A stretch of 64,000 nt of DNA from Rhodovulum sp. ES.010 (GCF_900142935.1 NZ_FSRS01000001.1:940001-1004000), one strand, 5' to 3'; counted from the first letter of the stretch, positions 10,930 through 21,691 are shown. A program made the numbers and translations. The notes: generated from the sequence alone by a model not told the origin.

Positions 10930-11121
10930 TCAGCCCACCAGGCGGTAGGCGCCGTAGCGCGTCTGCTGCATCAGCGTCTCGATCAACGCCCGGCCTTCAT
11001 GGGTCGGGCGGTCGTGTTCGTCCAGCCACCCGCGCGACCGGGCCGCTGAGGCCGGGTCGGTCGCATGGCCGCACTGCCGCACGAAGGCGACGATGTTGTC
11101 GGTCAGTTCGTCGTTCGACAT
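10930..11121 (-). CDS. Small hypothetical protein, 63 residues
   Basis: Small soluble protein beginning MSNDELTDNIVAFVRQCG and ending GAYRLVG; I do not recognise a named family. It looks mainly helical. The ATG at 11121 is preferred over an upstream in-frame ATG at 11148 because AAGGAGATC sits just before it. It is convergent with eno. Confidence 0.72.
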   Translation of the reverse strand: MSNDELTDNIVAFVRQCGHATDPASAARSRGWLDEHDRPTHEGRALIETLMQQTRYGAYRLVG

Positions 11122-11509
11122 CTGCGATCTCCTTGTTTCACACACCACTACGCCGCAGGGCCACGCCCGGATCGTTTGTGCGGGTCACGTCCGCGCGAGC
11201 ACGTTGCCGACCAACCACCGGAACCACGTCGCGGGTCGCGGCCGTCGACAACGCGACACCGGGGCGCGAAACCGGCACCGGGGCGACCCTGGGCGACTCA
11301 ACGCCCGGTCCGCGCCAGCGCTGACGGCCGATCCACGCGAAGCCTTGCGAGTTTTCTGCGATGCAGCAATTGTCGGCTGCAATACACACCGCATTGCGGC
11401 ATTTCCATAGCCGATGCTGTGACTTTTTGTGTCACCTGCAACCCGACTGCCCGGAACTTGCGCAGGTGGCGCACCTTGCGGCCCGGATGCGCCCGGCTAC
11501 ACTGCGCGC
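11122..11509. other. Intergenic stretch without a supported gene
   Basis: 388 bp between two divergent genes. Short open frames occur on both strands but none has a plausible ribosome binding site together with a recognisable product. Its middle part, about 11330-11450, is less GC-rich than its surroundings (for example the run around TTTTTGTGTCAC) and is the likely place for the promoters of both flanking genes. Confidence 0.4.
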
Positions 11510-11944
11510 ATGACCGCCGACGAGATCATCACCGCCCTCGGCCTCGCCCCGCATCCCGAGGGCGGCTGGTTCCGCGAAACCTGGCGCGCCCCGGCCGAGC
11601 CGGGGATGCGCGCGCCGGGCACCGCGATCTACTATCTGCTTGCCGCCGGCCAGCGCAGCCACTGGCACCGGGTGGATGCCGGCGAGGTTTGGCATTTCTA
11701 CGCCGGCGATCCGTTGGAACTTTCCATGGCCGCGACGGCGGACGGCCCGGCGAGCGCGCAGCGCCTTGGGCCCGACCTGGCCCGCGGGGACCGGCCGCAA
11801 CTGGTCGTTCCGGCGCATCACTGGCAGGCCGCGCGGCCGCTGGGGGCCTGGACGCTGGTCGGCTGTACCGTGAGCCCGGGCTTCACCTTCGACGGGTTCG
11901 AGATGGCACCCGAGGGGTTCGACATCCCCCGCGCGAGCGGTTGA
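11510..11944 (+). CDS. DUF985 cupin-fold protein
   Basis: A 144-residue protein of the DUF985 cupin family, function not established. The family pattern is clear: HPEGGWFRETW near the N-terminus, YYLLAAGQRSHWHRVDAGEVWHFY with histidines in cupin metal-ligand positions, then LVVPAHHWQAA and GCTVSPGFTFDGFEMA. The ATG at 11510 is chosen because the family begins at the helix that follows; an upstream in-frame ATG would add an alien Gly/Pro-rich extension. Its 3' end faces that of anmK. Confidence 0.88.
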   Translation: MTADEIITALGLAPHPEGGWFRETWRAPAEPGMRAPGTAIYYLLAAGQRSHWHRVDAGEVWHFYAGDPLELSMAATADGPASAQRLGPDLARGDRPQLVVPAHHWQAARPLGAWTLVGCTVSPGFTFDGFEMAPEGFDIPRASG

Positions 11945-11962
11945 GCCCGTAGCCAGGGCGGC

Positions 11963-13084
11963 CTAGTCCGGCACGCTGCGCGCGGACGGCGCCGGGGCGC
12001 TGACCGTGCCGCCCCCCACCGCGGCCCGCACCCCGGTGCTGGCCGGACAGGTGGTCGGAAGACCGCGCGCCACGCGCACCGCGAGATAGCCGAAGGCCTG
12101 CGCCTCGAGCATGTCGCCATCGAGCCCGACGACCTCCACCGGCTCGACCGCCAGCCTCGTGCGCAGGCGCAAAATGTCCATCAGGACGGGGTTCTTTCGC
12201 CCGCCCCCCGTGACCAGCAGGCGGTCGGGCCGCCGCGGGCAGTGTTCAAGCCCGCGGGCGACCGACGCGGCCGCCGCCGCGGTCAGCGTCGCGGCGGCGT
12301 CGGCATCGGACAGCCGCGCAACATCCGCCGACAGCCGCGCAAAGGCGTTCCGGTCAAGCGATTTGGGCGGCATCTTGAGGAAATACGCGTCCTGCAGCAG
12401 CCGCCCGATCACCGCCTCCGCCACCCTGCCCCGCGCCGCCAGCGCCCCGTCCCGGTCGCAGGGCCCAAGCCCCCGCGCGCGCATCAGATCGTCGATGGGG
12501 GCGTTCGCGGGGCCGGTATCGAAGGCCAGAAGCGCGCCGGCCGCCTCGGGGCGCGGGCGCGTCGGATCGACCCAGGTCAGGTTGCCCACACCGCCGAGAT
12601 TGACGAAGGCCAACGGGGCCTGGGCGCCGATCCATTTCGCGCAGGCGAAGTGGAAAAATGGCGCGAGCGGCGCGCCCTCGCCGCCCAGCCGCACATCCAT
12701 CGCGCGGAAATCCCACACCACGGGCACGCCCAACACGCCCGCCAGCACGCGGCCGTCGCCCGCCTGGTGGGTGCCGCGCCCGCGTGGTTCATGCGCCAGC
12801 GTCTGGCCGTGGAACCCAGCGATGTCGATGCTAGCGAACCCGGCCATCACCTCGGCATGGACAAGCTCCACGATCTCGTCCGCCGCCGCGACCCCGGCCT
12901 CTCCCGGCCAGCGGCCGAGCGCGCCGCCCAGCACCGCGCGCTCCTCCTCGGCATAGGCGCGGTAAGCGGTCTCGCCGAAGCCCGCTATGGCCTCGCCATC
13001 GGTGACGACCACGGCCGCGTCGACCCCGTCGAGCGAGGTGCCCGACATGGTGCCGAGCGCCCGCACCGGACCCGGTTTCAACAT
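11963..13084 (-). CDS. anmK: Anhydro-N-acetylmuramic acid kinase
   Basis: Converts 1,6-anhydro-MurNAc and ATP to MurNAc-6-phosphate during cell-wall recycling. The 373-residue length fits. Motifs: the phosphate-binding [16 protein letters not shown] at residues 11-26, [34 protein letters not shown] and VTGGGRKNP. The start at 13084 is preceded by GGAAGGGGAAGG. It is divergent from tyrS with a 66-bp gap that must hold both promoters. Confidence 0.93.
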   Translation of the reverse strand: MLKPGPVRALGTMSGTSLDGVDAAVVVTDGEAIAGFGETAYRAYAEEERAVLGGALGRWPGEAGVAAADEIVELVHAEVMAGFASIDIAGFHGQTLAHEPRGRGTHQAGDGRVLAGVLGVPVVWDFRAMDVRLGGEGAPLAPFFHFACAKWIGAQAPLAFVNLGGVGNLTWVDPTRPRPEAAGALLAFDTGPANAPIDDLMRARGLGPCDRDGALAARGRVAEAVIGRLLQDAYFLKMPPKSLDRNAFARLSADVARLSDADAAATLTAAAAASVARGLEHCPRRPDRLLVTGGGRKNPVLMDILRLRTRLAVEPVEVVGLDGDMLEAQAFGYLAVRVARGLPTTCPASTGVRAAVGGGTVSAPAPSARSVPD

Positions 13085-13150
13085 GGCCTTCCCCTTCCCT
13101 TCCGTCACCGATATATCACTGTCCAAATCCACCCCCAGGGACAAGAGGCG

Positions 13151-14404
13151 ATGACCTACCAGCCGAAATCGGACTTCCTGCGCGTGATGATCGAGCGTGG
13201 CTACCTGGCCGACTGCACCGATTATCAGGGCCTCGACGAAGCGCTGAGCCAGGGGGTGGTGACCGCCTATATCGGCTATGACGCCACCGCGGCCTCGCTG
13301 CATGTGGGGCATCTGCTGAACGTCATGATGCTGCGCTGGCTGCAGCGGACGGGGCACCGGCCGATCACCCTGATGGGCGGCGGCACGACCAAGGTGGGCG
13401 ATCCCTCGTTCCGCGCGGACGAACGCCCGCTGCTGAGCCCGGCGCAGATCGACGCCAACATCGCGGACATGAAACAGGTCTTCGCCAAGTACCTGAGCTA
13501 TGGCGACGGCCCGACCGACGCGCTGATGCTGAACAACGCGGAATGGCTGGACGGGCTGAACTACCTCGACTTCCTGCGCGATGTGGGCCGGCATTTCAGC
13601 GTCAACCGGATGCTGAGCTTCGAAAGCGTGAAATCCCGGCTCGATCGCGAACAGTCGCTGAGCTTCCTCGAGTTCAACTACATGATCCTGCAGGCCTACG
13701 ACTTCCTGGAGCTGAACCGCCGCTACGGCTGCCGGTTGCAGATGGGGGGCTCCGACCAGTGGGGCAACATCGTCAACGGCATCGACCTGACGCGGCGCAT
13801 CCTCGACGAGGAGGTGTTCGGCCTGACCTCGCCGTTGCTGACCACCGCGGACGGCGCCAAGATGGGCAAGACCGCGGGTGGGGCGGTCTGGCTGAATGCC
13901 GAGATGCTGTCGCCTTACGAGTTCTGGCAGTTCTGGCGCAACACCGCGGATGCCGATGTGGGCCGGTTCCTGAAGCTCTATACCGAGCTGCCGCTGGAGG
14001 AATGCGCGCGGCTGGGCGCCCTTGAAGGCGCGGAGATCAACGAGGCCAAGATCGTGCTGGCCAACGAGGTGACCGCGCTCTGCCACGGGGCGGAGGCGGC
14101 GGCCGCGGCCGAAGCCACCGCCCGCGAGGTCTTCGAGAAGGGCGGCACCGGCGAGGACCTGCCCACGCTGGCCGTCACCGCCGAGGAACTGGCCGAGGGG
14201 ATGTCGGTGGCGCAGCTCATCACACGGTCGGGGCTGGCGAAATCGGGCAAGGAGGCCAAGCGGCTGATCGCCGAAGGCGGCGCGCGGCTGAACGATGCAC
14301 CGCTTTCGGATGCGGGGCTGATGGTCGATGCGGGAATGCTGGCGGAGCCGATAAAGCTCTCGGCGGGCAAGAAGCGCCACGCCCTGGTGCGACTGGCGGG
14401 GTGA
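13151..14404 (+). CDS. tyrS: Tyrosyl-tRNA synthetase
   Basis: Class I aminoacyl-tRNA synthetase that charges tRNA-Tyr. 417 residues. The HIGH motif appears as HVGH at residues 51-54 and the KMSKS loop as KMGKT. The tyrosine pocket shows [38 protein letters not shown]-terminal S4 RNA-binding domain is visible as [21 protein letters not shown] 13151 has AAGAGGCG upstream. Confidence 0.96.
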   Translation: MTYQPKSDFLRVMIERGYLADCTDYQGLDEALSQGVVTAYIGYDATAASLHVGHLLNVMMLRWLQRTGHRPITLMGGGTTKVGDPSFRADERPLLSPAQIDANIADMKQVFAKYLSYGDGPTDALMLNNAEWLDGLNYLDFLRDVGRHFSVNRMLSFESVKSRLDREQSLSFLEFNYMILQAYDFLELNRRYGCRLQMGGSDQWGNIVNGIDLTRRILDEEVFGLTSPLLTTADGAKMGKTAGGAVWLNAEMLSPYEFWQFWRNTADADVGRFLKLYTELPLEECARLGALEGAEINEAKIVLANEVTALCHGAEAAAAAEATAREVFEKGGTGEDLPTLAVTAEELAEGMSVAQLITRSGLAKSGKEAKRLIAEGGARLNDAPLSDAGLMVDAGMLAEPIKLSAGKKRHALVRLAG

Positions 14405-14470
14405 GGCGCCTGCCGGCCGGGGCGCTCCCGCCCCCGACCCGCGCGGGGCATGCGCCCCGCTTGTCCGGCC

Positions 14471-14540
14471 TTGGGCGTGGCGCCCGGCTGCGCCGGGCGC
14501 GCCTCCGGCGGGAGTATTTCGGCCAAGAAGAAGCGCAGGA
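14471..14540. repeat. Rhodobacterales-type intergenic hairpin repeat
   Basis: A perfect 7-bp stem (CGCCCGG at 14481-14487, CCGGGCG at 14493-14499) is followed by GCCTCCGGCGGGAGTATTTC and GGCCAAGAAGAAG. I recognise this hairpin-plus-tail layout as a dispersed intergenic sequence of Rhodobacteraceae chromosomes, usually just after genes. Only one copy is seen in this window. It may act as terminator or mRNA 3' stabiliser for tyrS. Confidence 0.5.
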
Positions 14541-14561
14541 GTGCGGCTGACCGGCGGCGGG

Positions 14562-14711
14562 CTAGAACCAAAGCCACCGGAGCAGGTGGACGGCCCCGTA
14601 GAGTACGGCAAGCGGCAGCGTGACGACGAGGGCGAGCCAGAAGGCCCCTGCCGCCGTGGGTTTCGGCGGCGGGGCGTGGACGCCCATGACGGGTTTTGCT
14701 CGATTCGACAT
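14562..14711 (-). CDS. Small single-span membrane protein, 49 residues
   Basis: Open frame reading [18 protein letters not shown], then one hydrophobic span ([20 protein letters not shown]) and a Trp-rich end HLLRWLWF. The proline-rich cytoplasmic lead and single span followed by an aromatic end are what a real small membrane protein looks like, not a random frame. The ribosome binding site is weak, and the internal ATG nine codons in is an alternative start. Function unknown. Confidence 0.5.
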   Translation of the reverse strand: MSNRAKPVMGVHAPPPKPTAAGAFWLALVVTLPLAVLYGAVHLLRWLWF

Positions 14712-14756
14712 GGGTCCGTTTACCATCCATTAGCCTTGCATCGGGTTAACAGGGGC

Positions 14757-15689
14757 ATGGTGAGTTGGATCGAAAGCGCCTGCACCGTCCCGCCAGAGGC
14801 GGCCGCCCTGCCGATGCAGCAGCATCCCGCCTATGGGGCGGCCTGCCGCGCGCTGGGCAGCGCGGCGGTGTGGCTGGAGGCGCGGACGGGCGGGCAAAGG
14901 ATCGGGACAGCGCAGGTTCTGCGCCGCCGCTGGCCGCTGTTGGGGGAGTTCGCGCTGCTCTCCCGCGGGCCGGTCTTTTCCCCGGACCTTGACCCGCACC
15001 GGGCGCGCGCGGCGCTGATCGCCCTGATGGAAACGCTCGGGCGCGGTCACCGCGGGGTGCTGGCGACGCCCGAACCGATTGCCGGGCAAGACCCGCTGGC
15101 CGGCGCGGGGCTGCTGCGCATGGTGAGCCCCGGCCAGACCGCGCTTGTCGACCTCGCCCCCCCGCCCGACCGGCTGCGCGCGGGGCTGCACCAGAAATGG
15201 CGCAACCGCCTGGTTCGAGCCGAGGCCGCGGGGCTGGAGGTGCGCGAGAGCCCGTTGCCCGCCGATCACTGGCTGCTCACGACGGAGGCGGCGCAGGCCC
15301 GCGCCCGCGGCTATGCCCGCCTGCCCCCGCCCTTTGCCCGTGCCTGGGCCCGTGCGGGCGATACCCTGCTGCTGGAGGCACGGGCCGATGGGCGGCCCGT
15401 GGCCGCGATGCTGATGCTGCTCCATGCGCCCTGGGCGAGCTATCACACGGGCTGGAGCGACTCGGCCGGGCGCCGGCTGAACGCCCATACCCTGCTGCTG
15501 TGGCGCGCGATGCTCGGCCTGCGGGCGCGCGGCATCTCGACCCTCGATCTCGGCGGGCTCGACACCGTGTCGACACCCGGCCTTGCCCGGTTCAAGCTGG
15601 GCAGCGGCGCCCGGCCGCGCCCCTTGGGCGCCACCTGGATGCGCGCGCCGGGCAGCGGCCTCGTGGCGCGGCTTGCGCGTGCGGGATGA
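14757..15689 (+). CDS. FemAB/GNAT-like acyltransferase
   Basis: A 310-residue protein with the layout of the FemAB/GNAT-like group that transfers amino-acyl or acyl groups to peptide or lipid acceptors. Family-like segments are GLHQKWRNRLVRAEAAGL (residues about 143-160) and, near the end, NAHTLLLWRAMLGLRARGIS followed by LDLGG and FKLGSG, where the polypeptide ends the FemX-like fold. Start ATG 14757 lies just after AGGGG. The acceptor is unknown, and the family assignment rests on pattern rather than on a full alignment. Confidence 0.7.
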   Translation: MVSWIESACTVPPEAAALPMQQHPAYGAACRALGSAAVWLEARTGGQRIGTAQVLRRRWPLLGEFALLSRGPVFSPDLDPHRARAALIALMETLGRGHRGVLATPEPIAGQDPLAGAGLLRMVSPGQTALVDLAPPPDRLRAGLHQKWRNRLVRAEAAGLEVRESPLPADHWLLTTEAAQARARGYARLPPPFARAWARAGDTLLLEARADGRPVAAMLMLLHAPWASYHTGWSDSAGRRLNAHTLLLWRAMLGLRARGISTLDLGGLDTVSTPGLARFKLGSGARPRPLGATWMRAPGSGLVARLARAG

Positions 15690-15844
15690 GGGGGCGGCGA
15701 CCACCGACAGGCCGCGACACGCCGCGCCGGCCAATGACCGTCGCCCGTCGGGCATCGGCCGAAAAAACGGTATGCGCCGAGGCGGTTGCACGGGGTTTCG
15801 ACGAAGCAGCGGCGGTCGCCGCCCGGCGTCCCGTCAGGGGAGCC

Positions 15845-16173
15845 TCAATGCGAGATCATCCACGGACGCTTGCCCGGAAAACTCTTCGACCCGTCGGGGC
15901 GGTGCAGCGTGCCGGATTTCTTCTTCGTTCCGCCTGAGCAGCAGGAACAGCCCGCGCCGTGGCCCGAACGTTTCGGCTCGTGCTGCGCGGTTCGTTGGTT
16001 TCGTGCGCCTGGCCGGTGGCGCTGCCGACGATGGCCAGCTTGGGCGGGGTGAAGAACGCGCGGCGCGTCGCCGCGCCGCAATCGGGACAGGCGGTGGGCT
16101 TGTTGAATTCGGCCATGGCGGCGAAACCGGTGAACGGACCGCAGGCATCGCAGCAGTAATCGTAATAGGGCAT
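15845..16173 (-). pseudogene. fmdB: FmdB-family zinc-ribbon protein, frameshifted
   Basis: Starts MPYYDYCCDACGPF with GGAGATCC upstream, has the second cysteine pair CPDCG, and reads to about residue 62. The natural C-terminal part lies in another frame: HGAGCSCCSGGTKKK through SKSFPGKRPWMISH to the stop at 15845. The span is 329 nt, one base short of 110 codons, and the break lies at about 15978-15990. FmdB proteins are small zinc ribbons linked to amide-uptake or formamidase operons. One lost base inactivates it; the rest is intact, so the loss is recent. Confidence 0.82.
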
Positions 16174-16229
16174 CTGGATCTCCGTAAGGCGGTCGGGGAC
16201 CGCGTGATGCCGCGGCCCCCGGAACGGGC

Positions 16230-16375
16230 TCAGAACTCGGGCGCGAGCGGCACGTCGATGGACCCGTCGAGATATTTTGTCGGGCCATCGGCGCCCGGTT
16301 TCACGTCGAACTCGAAGATGTCGGTCGGCAGCCAGAGCGTCGCGCAGGCATTGGGGATGCACGTTCCGTTCAGCG
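16230..16375 (-). pseudogene. fmdA: C-terminal remnant of a formamidase/acetamidase
   Basis: On the minus strand the frame ending at the TGA at 16230-16232 reads IPNACATLWLPTDIFEFDVK, then GPTKYLDGSIDVPLAPEF. The Pro-Asn-Ala-Cys motif and the DIFEFD segment match the C-terminus of amide hydrolases of the FmdA/AmdA type. Only about 45 residues remain. At about 16375 the sequence passes directly into the opposite-strand permease gene, so the body of the enzyme was deleted. The adjacent FmdB-like gene supports the identification. Confidence 0.6.
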
Positions 16376-17355
16376 CGACCGGGGGCCGGCGCAGCTACAA
16401 CCGCTGGGTCGCCAACGAAACGATGGAGGATTTCGCGCTGCGCTTCACCGCGCGGCGGGCCCGGCGCTGGAGCCGTGCGCGCGTGGCCAATACCGCGCTG
16501 GGGTCGATCTCGTTCCTGGCGCTGGAGGCGATCGGCGGCGCGATCACGCTGACCTACGGTTTCGATGCGGCGATCATCGCGATCATGCTGGTGGGCTCCT
16601 CCTGTTCCTCACCAGCCTGCCGATCAGCTATTACGCCGCGCGCTACGGGGTGGACCTCGATCTTCTGACGCGGGGGGCGGGCTTCGGCTATATCGGCGCG
16701 ACAGTCACCTCGCTGATCTATGCCAGCTTCACCTTCATCTTCTTCGCGCTCGAGGCGGCGATCCTGGCGCTGGCTCTGGAGCTTTGCTTCGGGATTCCCG
16801 TCTCCATCGGCTATATCCTCTCGGCGCTGGTGGTGATCCCGCTGGTGGTGACCGGATTTTCCAAGATATCGGCCTTCCAGACCTGGACCCCGCCGTTCTG
16901 GGTGGTGCTGCACCAGATGCCGTTTGCGTTCCTGGTCTGGGCGGACACGAACCTCGGCGTCTGGACCGGGTTCGACGGCGCTCGGGGAAAGGAGGGGGCC
17001 ACCATTCTGATGATCGGCGCGGCCTCGGGCGTGGCACTGTCGCTGATCGCGCAGATCGGCGAGCAGGTGGATTTCCTGCGCTTCCTGCCCGAACCGAAGA
17101 CGCAGGCCGAGCGGCGCAAATGGTGGGCGGCTCTGCTGGCCGCGGGGCCGGGCTGGTCGGTGCTGGGGGTAGCCAAGATGCTGGCGGGCTCGTTCCTGGT
17201 GACGCCGGTTGTCACGGCGGGCGTGTCGGCGAAGGACGCGACCGACCCCACGCGGATGTACCTGACCGCCTTCGAGCAGGTGCTGGCCTCGCCCGCGCTC
17301 GGCCTGTCGCTGACGGCGCCTTCGTGATCCTGAGCCAGCTCAAGATCAACGTGAC

Positions 17356-17359
17356 CAAT
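17356..17359. repeat. Left copy of 4-bp target duplication (CAAT)
   Basis: CAAT at 17356-17359 and again at 18631-18634 flanks the insertion sequence. Removing the element and one copy restores the permease reading VTNAYAGS, which proves the insertion point. Confidence 0.85.
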
Positions 17360-17377
17360 TGACCTGCCACTGATCTT

Positions 17378-18312
17378 TCATCCAGCCGCGACCGGAGCCC
17401 GGTTGGTGTTTACGCCAAATGGCGCGGGTTGAGCAATCGCCCGACGCGCGGAGCTCTCATCTCGCGCAGCGGGTCGGGCGATTGCGGTGGTCAGGGTCTG
17501 CGCGTAGTCAGCCGGGGTCTGATAGCCCAAGGCCGAATGGGGGCGCTCGGTGTTGTAGTCGGCGACCCAGGCGGCGATCAGGTCGCGGGCATGGGCGAGG
17601 TTACGAAACAGCGTCTCGTTCAAGAACTCGTCCCGCATCCGGCCGTTGAAGCTCTCGACAAAGCCATTCTGCATCGGCTTGCCCGGCGCGATGTAGTGCC
17701 ATTCGATCCGGTTCTCGGCGCACCACTTCAGGATCGCGTTCGAGGTCAGTTCCGTCCCGTTGTCCGACACGATCATTCCCGGCTTGCCGCGACGTTCGAT
17801 CAGCGCCGTCAGCTCCCGCGCGACGCGCCGGCCGGAGATCGACGTGTCCGGGATCGCGGCGAGGCATTCGCGCGTGACGTCATCGACGATGTTCAGCACC
17901 CGGAACCGCCGCCCGCACGCGAACTGGTCATGGACGAAATCCAGTGACCAACGGGCATTTGCGCGCGCCTCGACCAGGATCGGGGCGCGGGTGCCGATGG
18001 CCTTGCGCCGCGCGCGCCGCTTGCGGACGGTCAGCCCTTCCTCGCGGTAAAGCCGGTAGATACGGTTGATCCCCGAGGGCTCGCCCTCCCGCCGGAGCAG
18101 GACGAAGAGCCGCCGGTAGCCGAACCGCCGACGCTCGTTGGCAAGCTCCCGCAATCGGCCGCGCAGTTCCGTGTCGGGTGCGCGTTGCGACCGGTAGCGG
18201 ATCGTCTTCCGATCCGCGCCGGCAATCTGGCACGCCCGTCGTTCCGACAGCCCGAACCGGGCCTTCAGATGCGCGACCGCCTCGCGCTTCACGACGGGCG
18301 TCACCACTTTTT
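17378..18312 (-). CDS. IS3-family transposase OrfB (rve integrase domain)
   Basis: Catalytic part of the transposase, expressed as an OrfAB fusion through the slippery site. It reads from [18 protein letters not shown]. An HTH_21-like region ([16 protein letters not shown]) precedes the DDE integrase domain: first Asp in [10 protein letters not shown], second Asp in IVSDNGTE, and Glu in [13 protein letters not shown]. All three catalytic acids are present and there is no internal stop. The C-terminus ends RAPVAAG close to the inverted repeat. Confidence 0.92.
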
Positions 18313-18567
18313 TGAAACCAGCTCGCGCATCGCGGCCAGATCCAGCATCTGCTCCGCCAGCAGCTTCTTCAACTTGGCGTTCTCGTCCTCGAGCGCCTTC
18401 AGCCGTTTGGCCTCTGACACCGTCATGCCGCCGTATTTGGCTTTCCAGTTGTAGAACGTCCCCTCCGACATGCCGTGCTTGCGGCACAGATCGGCACACT
18501 TCGCCCCGGCCTCATGCTCGGCCAGGATGCCGATAATCTGCTCTTCGCTGTATCTCGTTCGCTTCAT
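18301..18567 (-). CDS. IS3-family transposase OrfA
   Basis: An 88-residue DNA-binding subunit beginning [19 protein letters not shown] with the [23 protein letters not shown], then a leucine-zipper-like coiled coil ([20 protein letters not shown]). Its last codons run over the slippery A6G tract before TGG TGA. It regulates and joins OrfB by frameshifting to make the full transposase. Confidence 0.93.
   Translation of the reverse strand: MKRTRYSEEQIIGILAEHEAGAKCADLCRKHGMSEGTFYNWKAKYGGMTVSEAKRLKALEDENAKLKKLLAEQMLDLAAMRELVSKKW
18307..18313 (-). other. Programmed -1 ribosomal frameshift site A6G
   Basis: On the minus strand TTTC is followed by AAAAAAG at the orfA/orfB overlap. The orfA frame reads TCA AAA AAG TGG TGA, and slipping back one base reads AAA AAA GTG GTG into orfB. 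This is the classical arrangement of IS3-family elements. Confidence 0.85.
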
Positions 18568-18826
18568 TGTCCGTCCCCTCCTTGGGTCGGACTCTAATCG
18601 CAGGTGGAGGAAAAATCCCGTGGCAGGTCACAATGCCTATGCCGGCTCCATCGCCTGGTCGAACTTCTTGTCCCGGCTGACCCACAGCCACCCAAGCCGC
18701 GTCGTCTGGCTGGTCTTCAACGTATGGCCATCGCGCTGATGCTGATGGAACTGGGCGTGTTCGGGGCGCTGGAACACATTCTGGGGCTCTACTCCCATGT
18801 CGCGCTGGCCTGGATCGGGGCGCTGA

Positions 18827-19285
<459 letters not shown>

Positions 19286-20569
19286 TAACTCCTCGAGAAC
19301 GCGCCGGAAATCCCATCGGCCCGTCCGGACGCCGTCCGAGCGATCCGGCGCGATTCCGCACACCTGGCGGGGCTCATCGAGAACCTGCTCGACGTTTCCA
19401 AAATCGAGGCGGGGCGGCTGGAACTTTACCGCGACCGGATCAACCTGCCGATCCTGCTGCGCCATGTCACCGCGATCTTCGAGGGTCCGGCGCGCGAGAA
19501 GGGCCTGGATTTCGGCATACGGACCAGCGGCAACCTGCCCGAATGGGTCGACTTCGACGAGAAACGGCTGCGCCGGATCATCGTCAATCTGCTTTCCAAC
19601 GCCATCCGCTACACCGAAAAGGGCTCGGTCTCGTTGAACATCCATTACCGCAACGAGGTCGCGGTGATCGAAATCTGCGATACCGGGATCGGCATCGCCC
19701 CCGACCAGATTGACCGGATATGGAAACCCTTCGAACGGCTCTCGCAGAAGGGGCCGTCGGGATCGGGACTGGGGCTCACGATCACGCGGCTGCTGGTCGA
19801 CATCCTGGGCGGCGAGATCACCATTGAAAGCGTGCCGGGCGAAGGCACCACCTTTGGCGTCAAGCTGATGCTGCACTCGGTGATGCCCGAGGCCGACCAG
19901 CCGCGCGCCGCCTCCTCGGCGCCCGAACGGCTGACCGCGCGCGGCTATGTCGGCCCCCGCAAGACGATCTTGGCGGTCGACGACGACCTCGACTACCTGC
20001 GGCTGCTGCACACGGTGCTGAAACCGATGGCTTTCTGGTTCAGGCCGTGCCGGATGCCGAGACGGCGCTCGAGGTGCTCGGCGATTGCGCACCCGACCTT
20101 TTCGTGCTGGATATCGACATGCCGGGGATGGGCGGCTGGCAGCTCGCACAGCGCCTGCGCGACCGGCCGGAATACCGGGCGACGCCCATTGTCATGGTCA
20201 CCGGCCACGCGCTGGAGGCGCGAATGCCGGTTGACCGCGAAGGGCTATACGACGCCTTCGTGGTCAAACCCTATTCGCTGCGCGACGTGCTGGTGCGGCT
20301 GGCCGACCTCATGAAGGTCGAGCTTGTCTTCGAGGACCCGTTCAGCGCCGAAAGGGCGCCGGACACGCGTCGCTCCCCGCGCACGGCACCCGAAACGCTG
20401 GCACGCCTGAAAAGCCTCGCCGGGATCGGCCATGCCGCCGGCGCCCGGCGCGAGCTCGACACGCTTGAGGCGTCCAGCGCGCTGGACCCCGACGCGCTGG
20501 CCCGGCTGCGCGACCGGCTGGACGAATTTGACATGACCGGTCTCCTGCGCCTGCTGAAGGAGATGACAC

Positions 20570-21494
20570 GTGATGCTGCCTGAGCCCCCGCTGCCCGTCC
20601 TGCCCGCCCGGTCCATCGCGCTGGTGATCGACGATGCACCGGAAACGCTGGGGCTGATCTCGTCCGCGCTGGAAGACAACGGAATGACGGTGCTTGTCGC
20701 CCGGTCGGGCGCCGAAGGAATCGAACTTGCGCGCCGGGTCCGGCCAGACGTGATCCTGATGGACGCGATGATGCCGGAGATGGACGGGTTCGAGACCTGC
20801 CGGGCGCTGAAATCCGGCCCCCGCCCCGAACCCGCGCCGGTGATCTTCATGACCGGGCTGACCGAGTCCGAGGATATCCTCAAGGGACTGCGCGCCGGCG
20901 GCGTGGACTACATCACCAAACCCTTGGTGGTGGACGAGTTGATCGCGCGGATCATCATCCACGTGCTGAACGCCCGCGCTATCGCCTCGGCCCGCTCGGC
21001 GCTGGAGCATGCCGGCCAGAGCGTTCTGGCCTTCTGCGAGGATGGCAGGCTCGCCTGGGGGGGCGCCCGGCGCGCTGGCGCTTCTGGAAACGCCCGAGGC
21101 TCGCACGCTGATCAAGAACGCCCGGGCCTCGAAGGCGCTTGCCAAATGGCTCGCGAGCTTGTCGACCCAGCCGATCTCGGGCGCCCAGCCCTTCACGGGC
21201 AGCGGCTTCGCGCTGAAATACCTTGGAAATAACCCGGGCGAGATCATGGTCCGGATTCGCCGCCACAACGAGGGCGAAAACGAGGCCCAGCTTGCGGTCG
21301 CGTTCGGACTGACCGACCGCGAGGCCGAGGTGCTGTTCTGGCTGACACGCGGCAAGACGAACCGCGACATCGCCGAGATACTCGACCTGAGCGCGCGCAC
21401 GGTGAACAAGCACCTCTAGCAGGTGTTCCACAAGATGGGCGTGGACAACCGCACCTCCGCGGCCGTTGTCGCGGATCGGATATTGAACACCTAG
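20570..21494 (+). pseudogene. LuxR-family response regulator, frameshift and nonsense
   Basis: Starts GTG at 20570, overlapping the end of the kinase gene. A receiver domain is readable: VIDDAPETL, the phospho-acceptor in ILMDAMMPEMDG, FMTGL and YITKPL. In the run of seven G at 21057-21063 the frame changes by one base; the right frame continues APGALALLETPEARTL. A GerE/LuxR HTH follows (GLTDREAEVLFWLTRGKTNR, DLSARTVNKHL), where TAG at 21417 replaces the usual Glu before QVFHKMGVDNRTSA. The natural stop is at 21492-21494. It was the output partner of the upstream permease-kinase. Confidence 0.85.
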
Positions 21495-21691
21495 TCGCCA
21501 TCGGGCGTTTCGCTGATGCGACGGGACGTGCAGGCGGTGCATACCGACTGCATGTCGCGATCGCGCCTGACAGGTTCAGGAGGGCATGCGGCGCCACCGA
21601 AGGTTCGGGCCCGCCGCTTCGCTCGACTCGGCAAGCCCCCCGAAGTGCGCAGCCCGGCGGCTCCGTTTCCCAGCGGACGCCGGCCAAAGCG

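Larger units (their letters stand above)
17360..18630 (-). mobile_element. Complete IS3-family insertion sequence, IS407-like
   Basis: A 1271-bp element with perfect 11-bp terminal inverted repeats, TGACCTGCCAC at 17360-17370 and GTGGCAGGTCA at 18620-18630, flanked by the 4-bp duplication CAAT. It encodes orfA and orfB on the minus strand, joined by a -1 frameshift signal. The orfA sequence style and the 4-bp duplication fit the IS407 subgroup. It appears intact and possibly active. A 3' fragment of the same element, 897 bp, is at 54390-55286 in the opposite orientation and differs at only a few bases. Confidence 0.93.

Noticed and set aside
11963..14611. An upstream extension of anmK to 882 codons
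   Set aside because: The added part is antisense to tyrS; the family start is at 13084 with a strong ribosome binding site.
15690..15844. A gene between the FemAB/GNAT-like CDS and the FmdB remnant
   Set aside because: Only overlapping, unrelated short frames; no ribosome site or known product.
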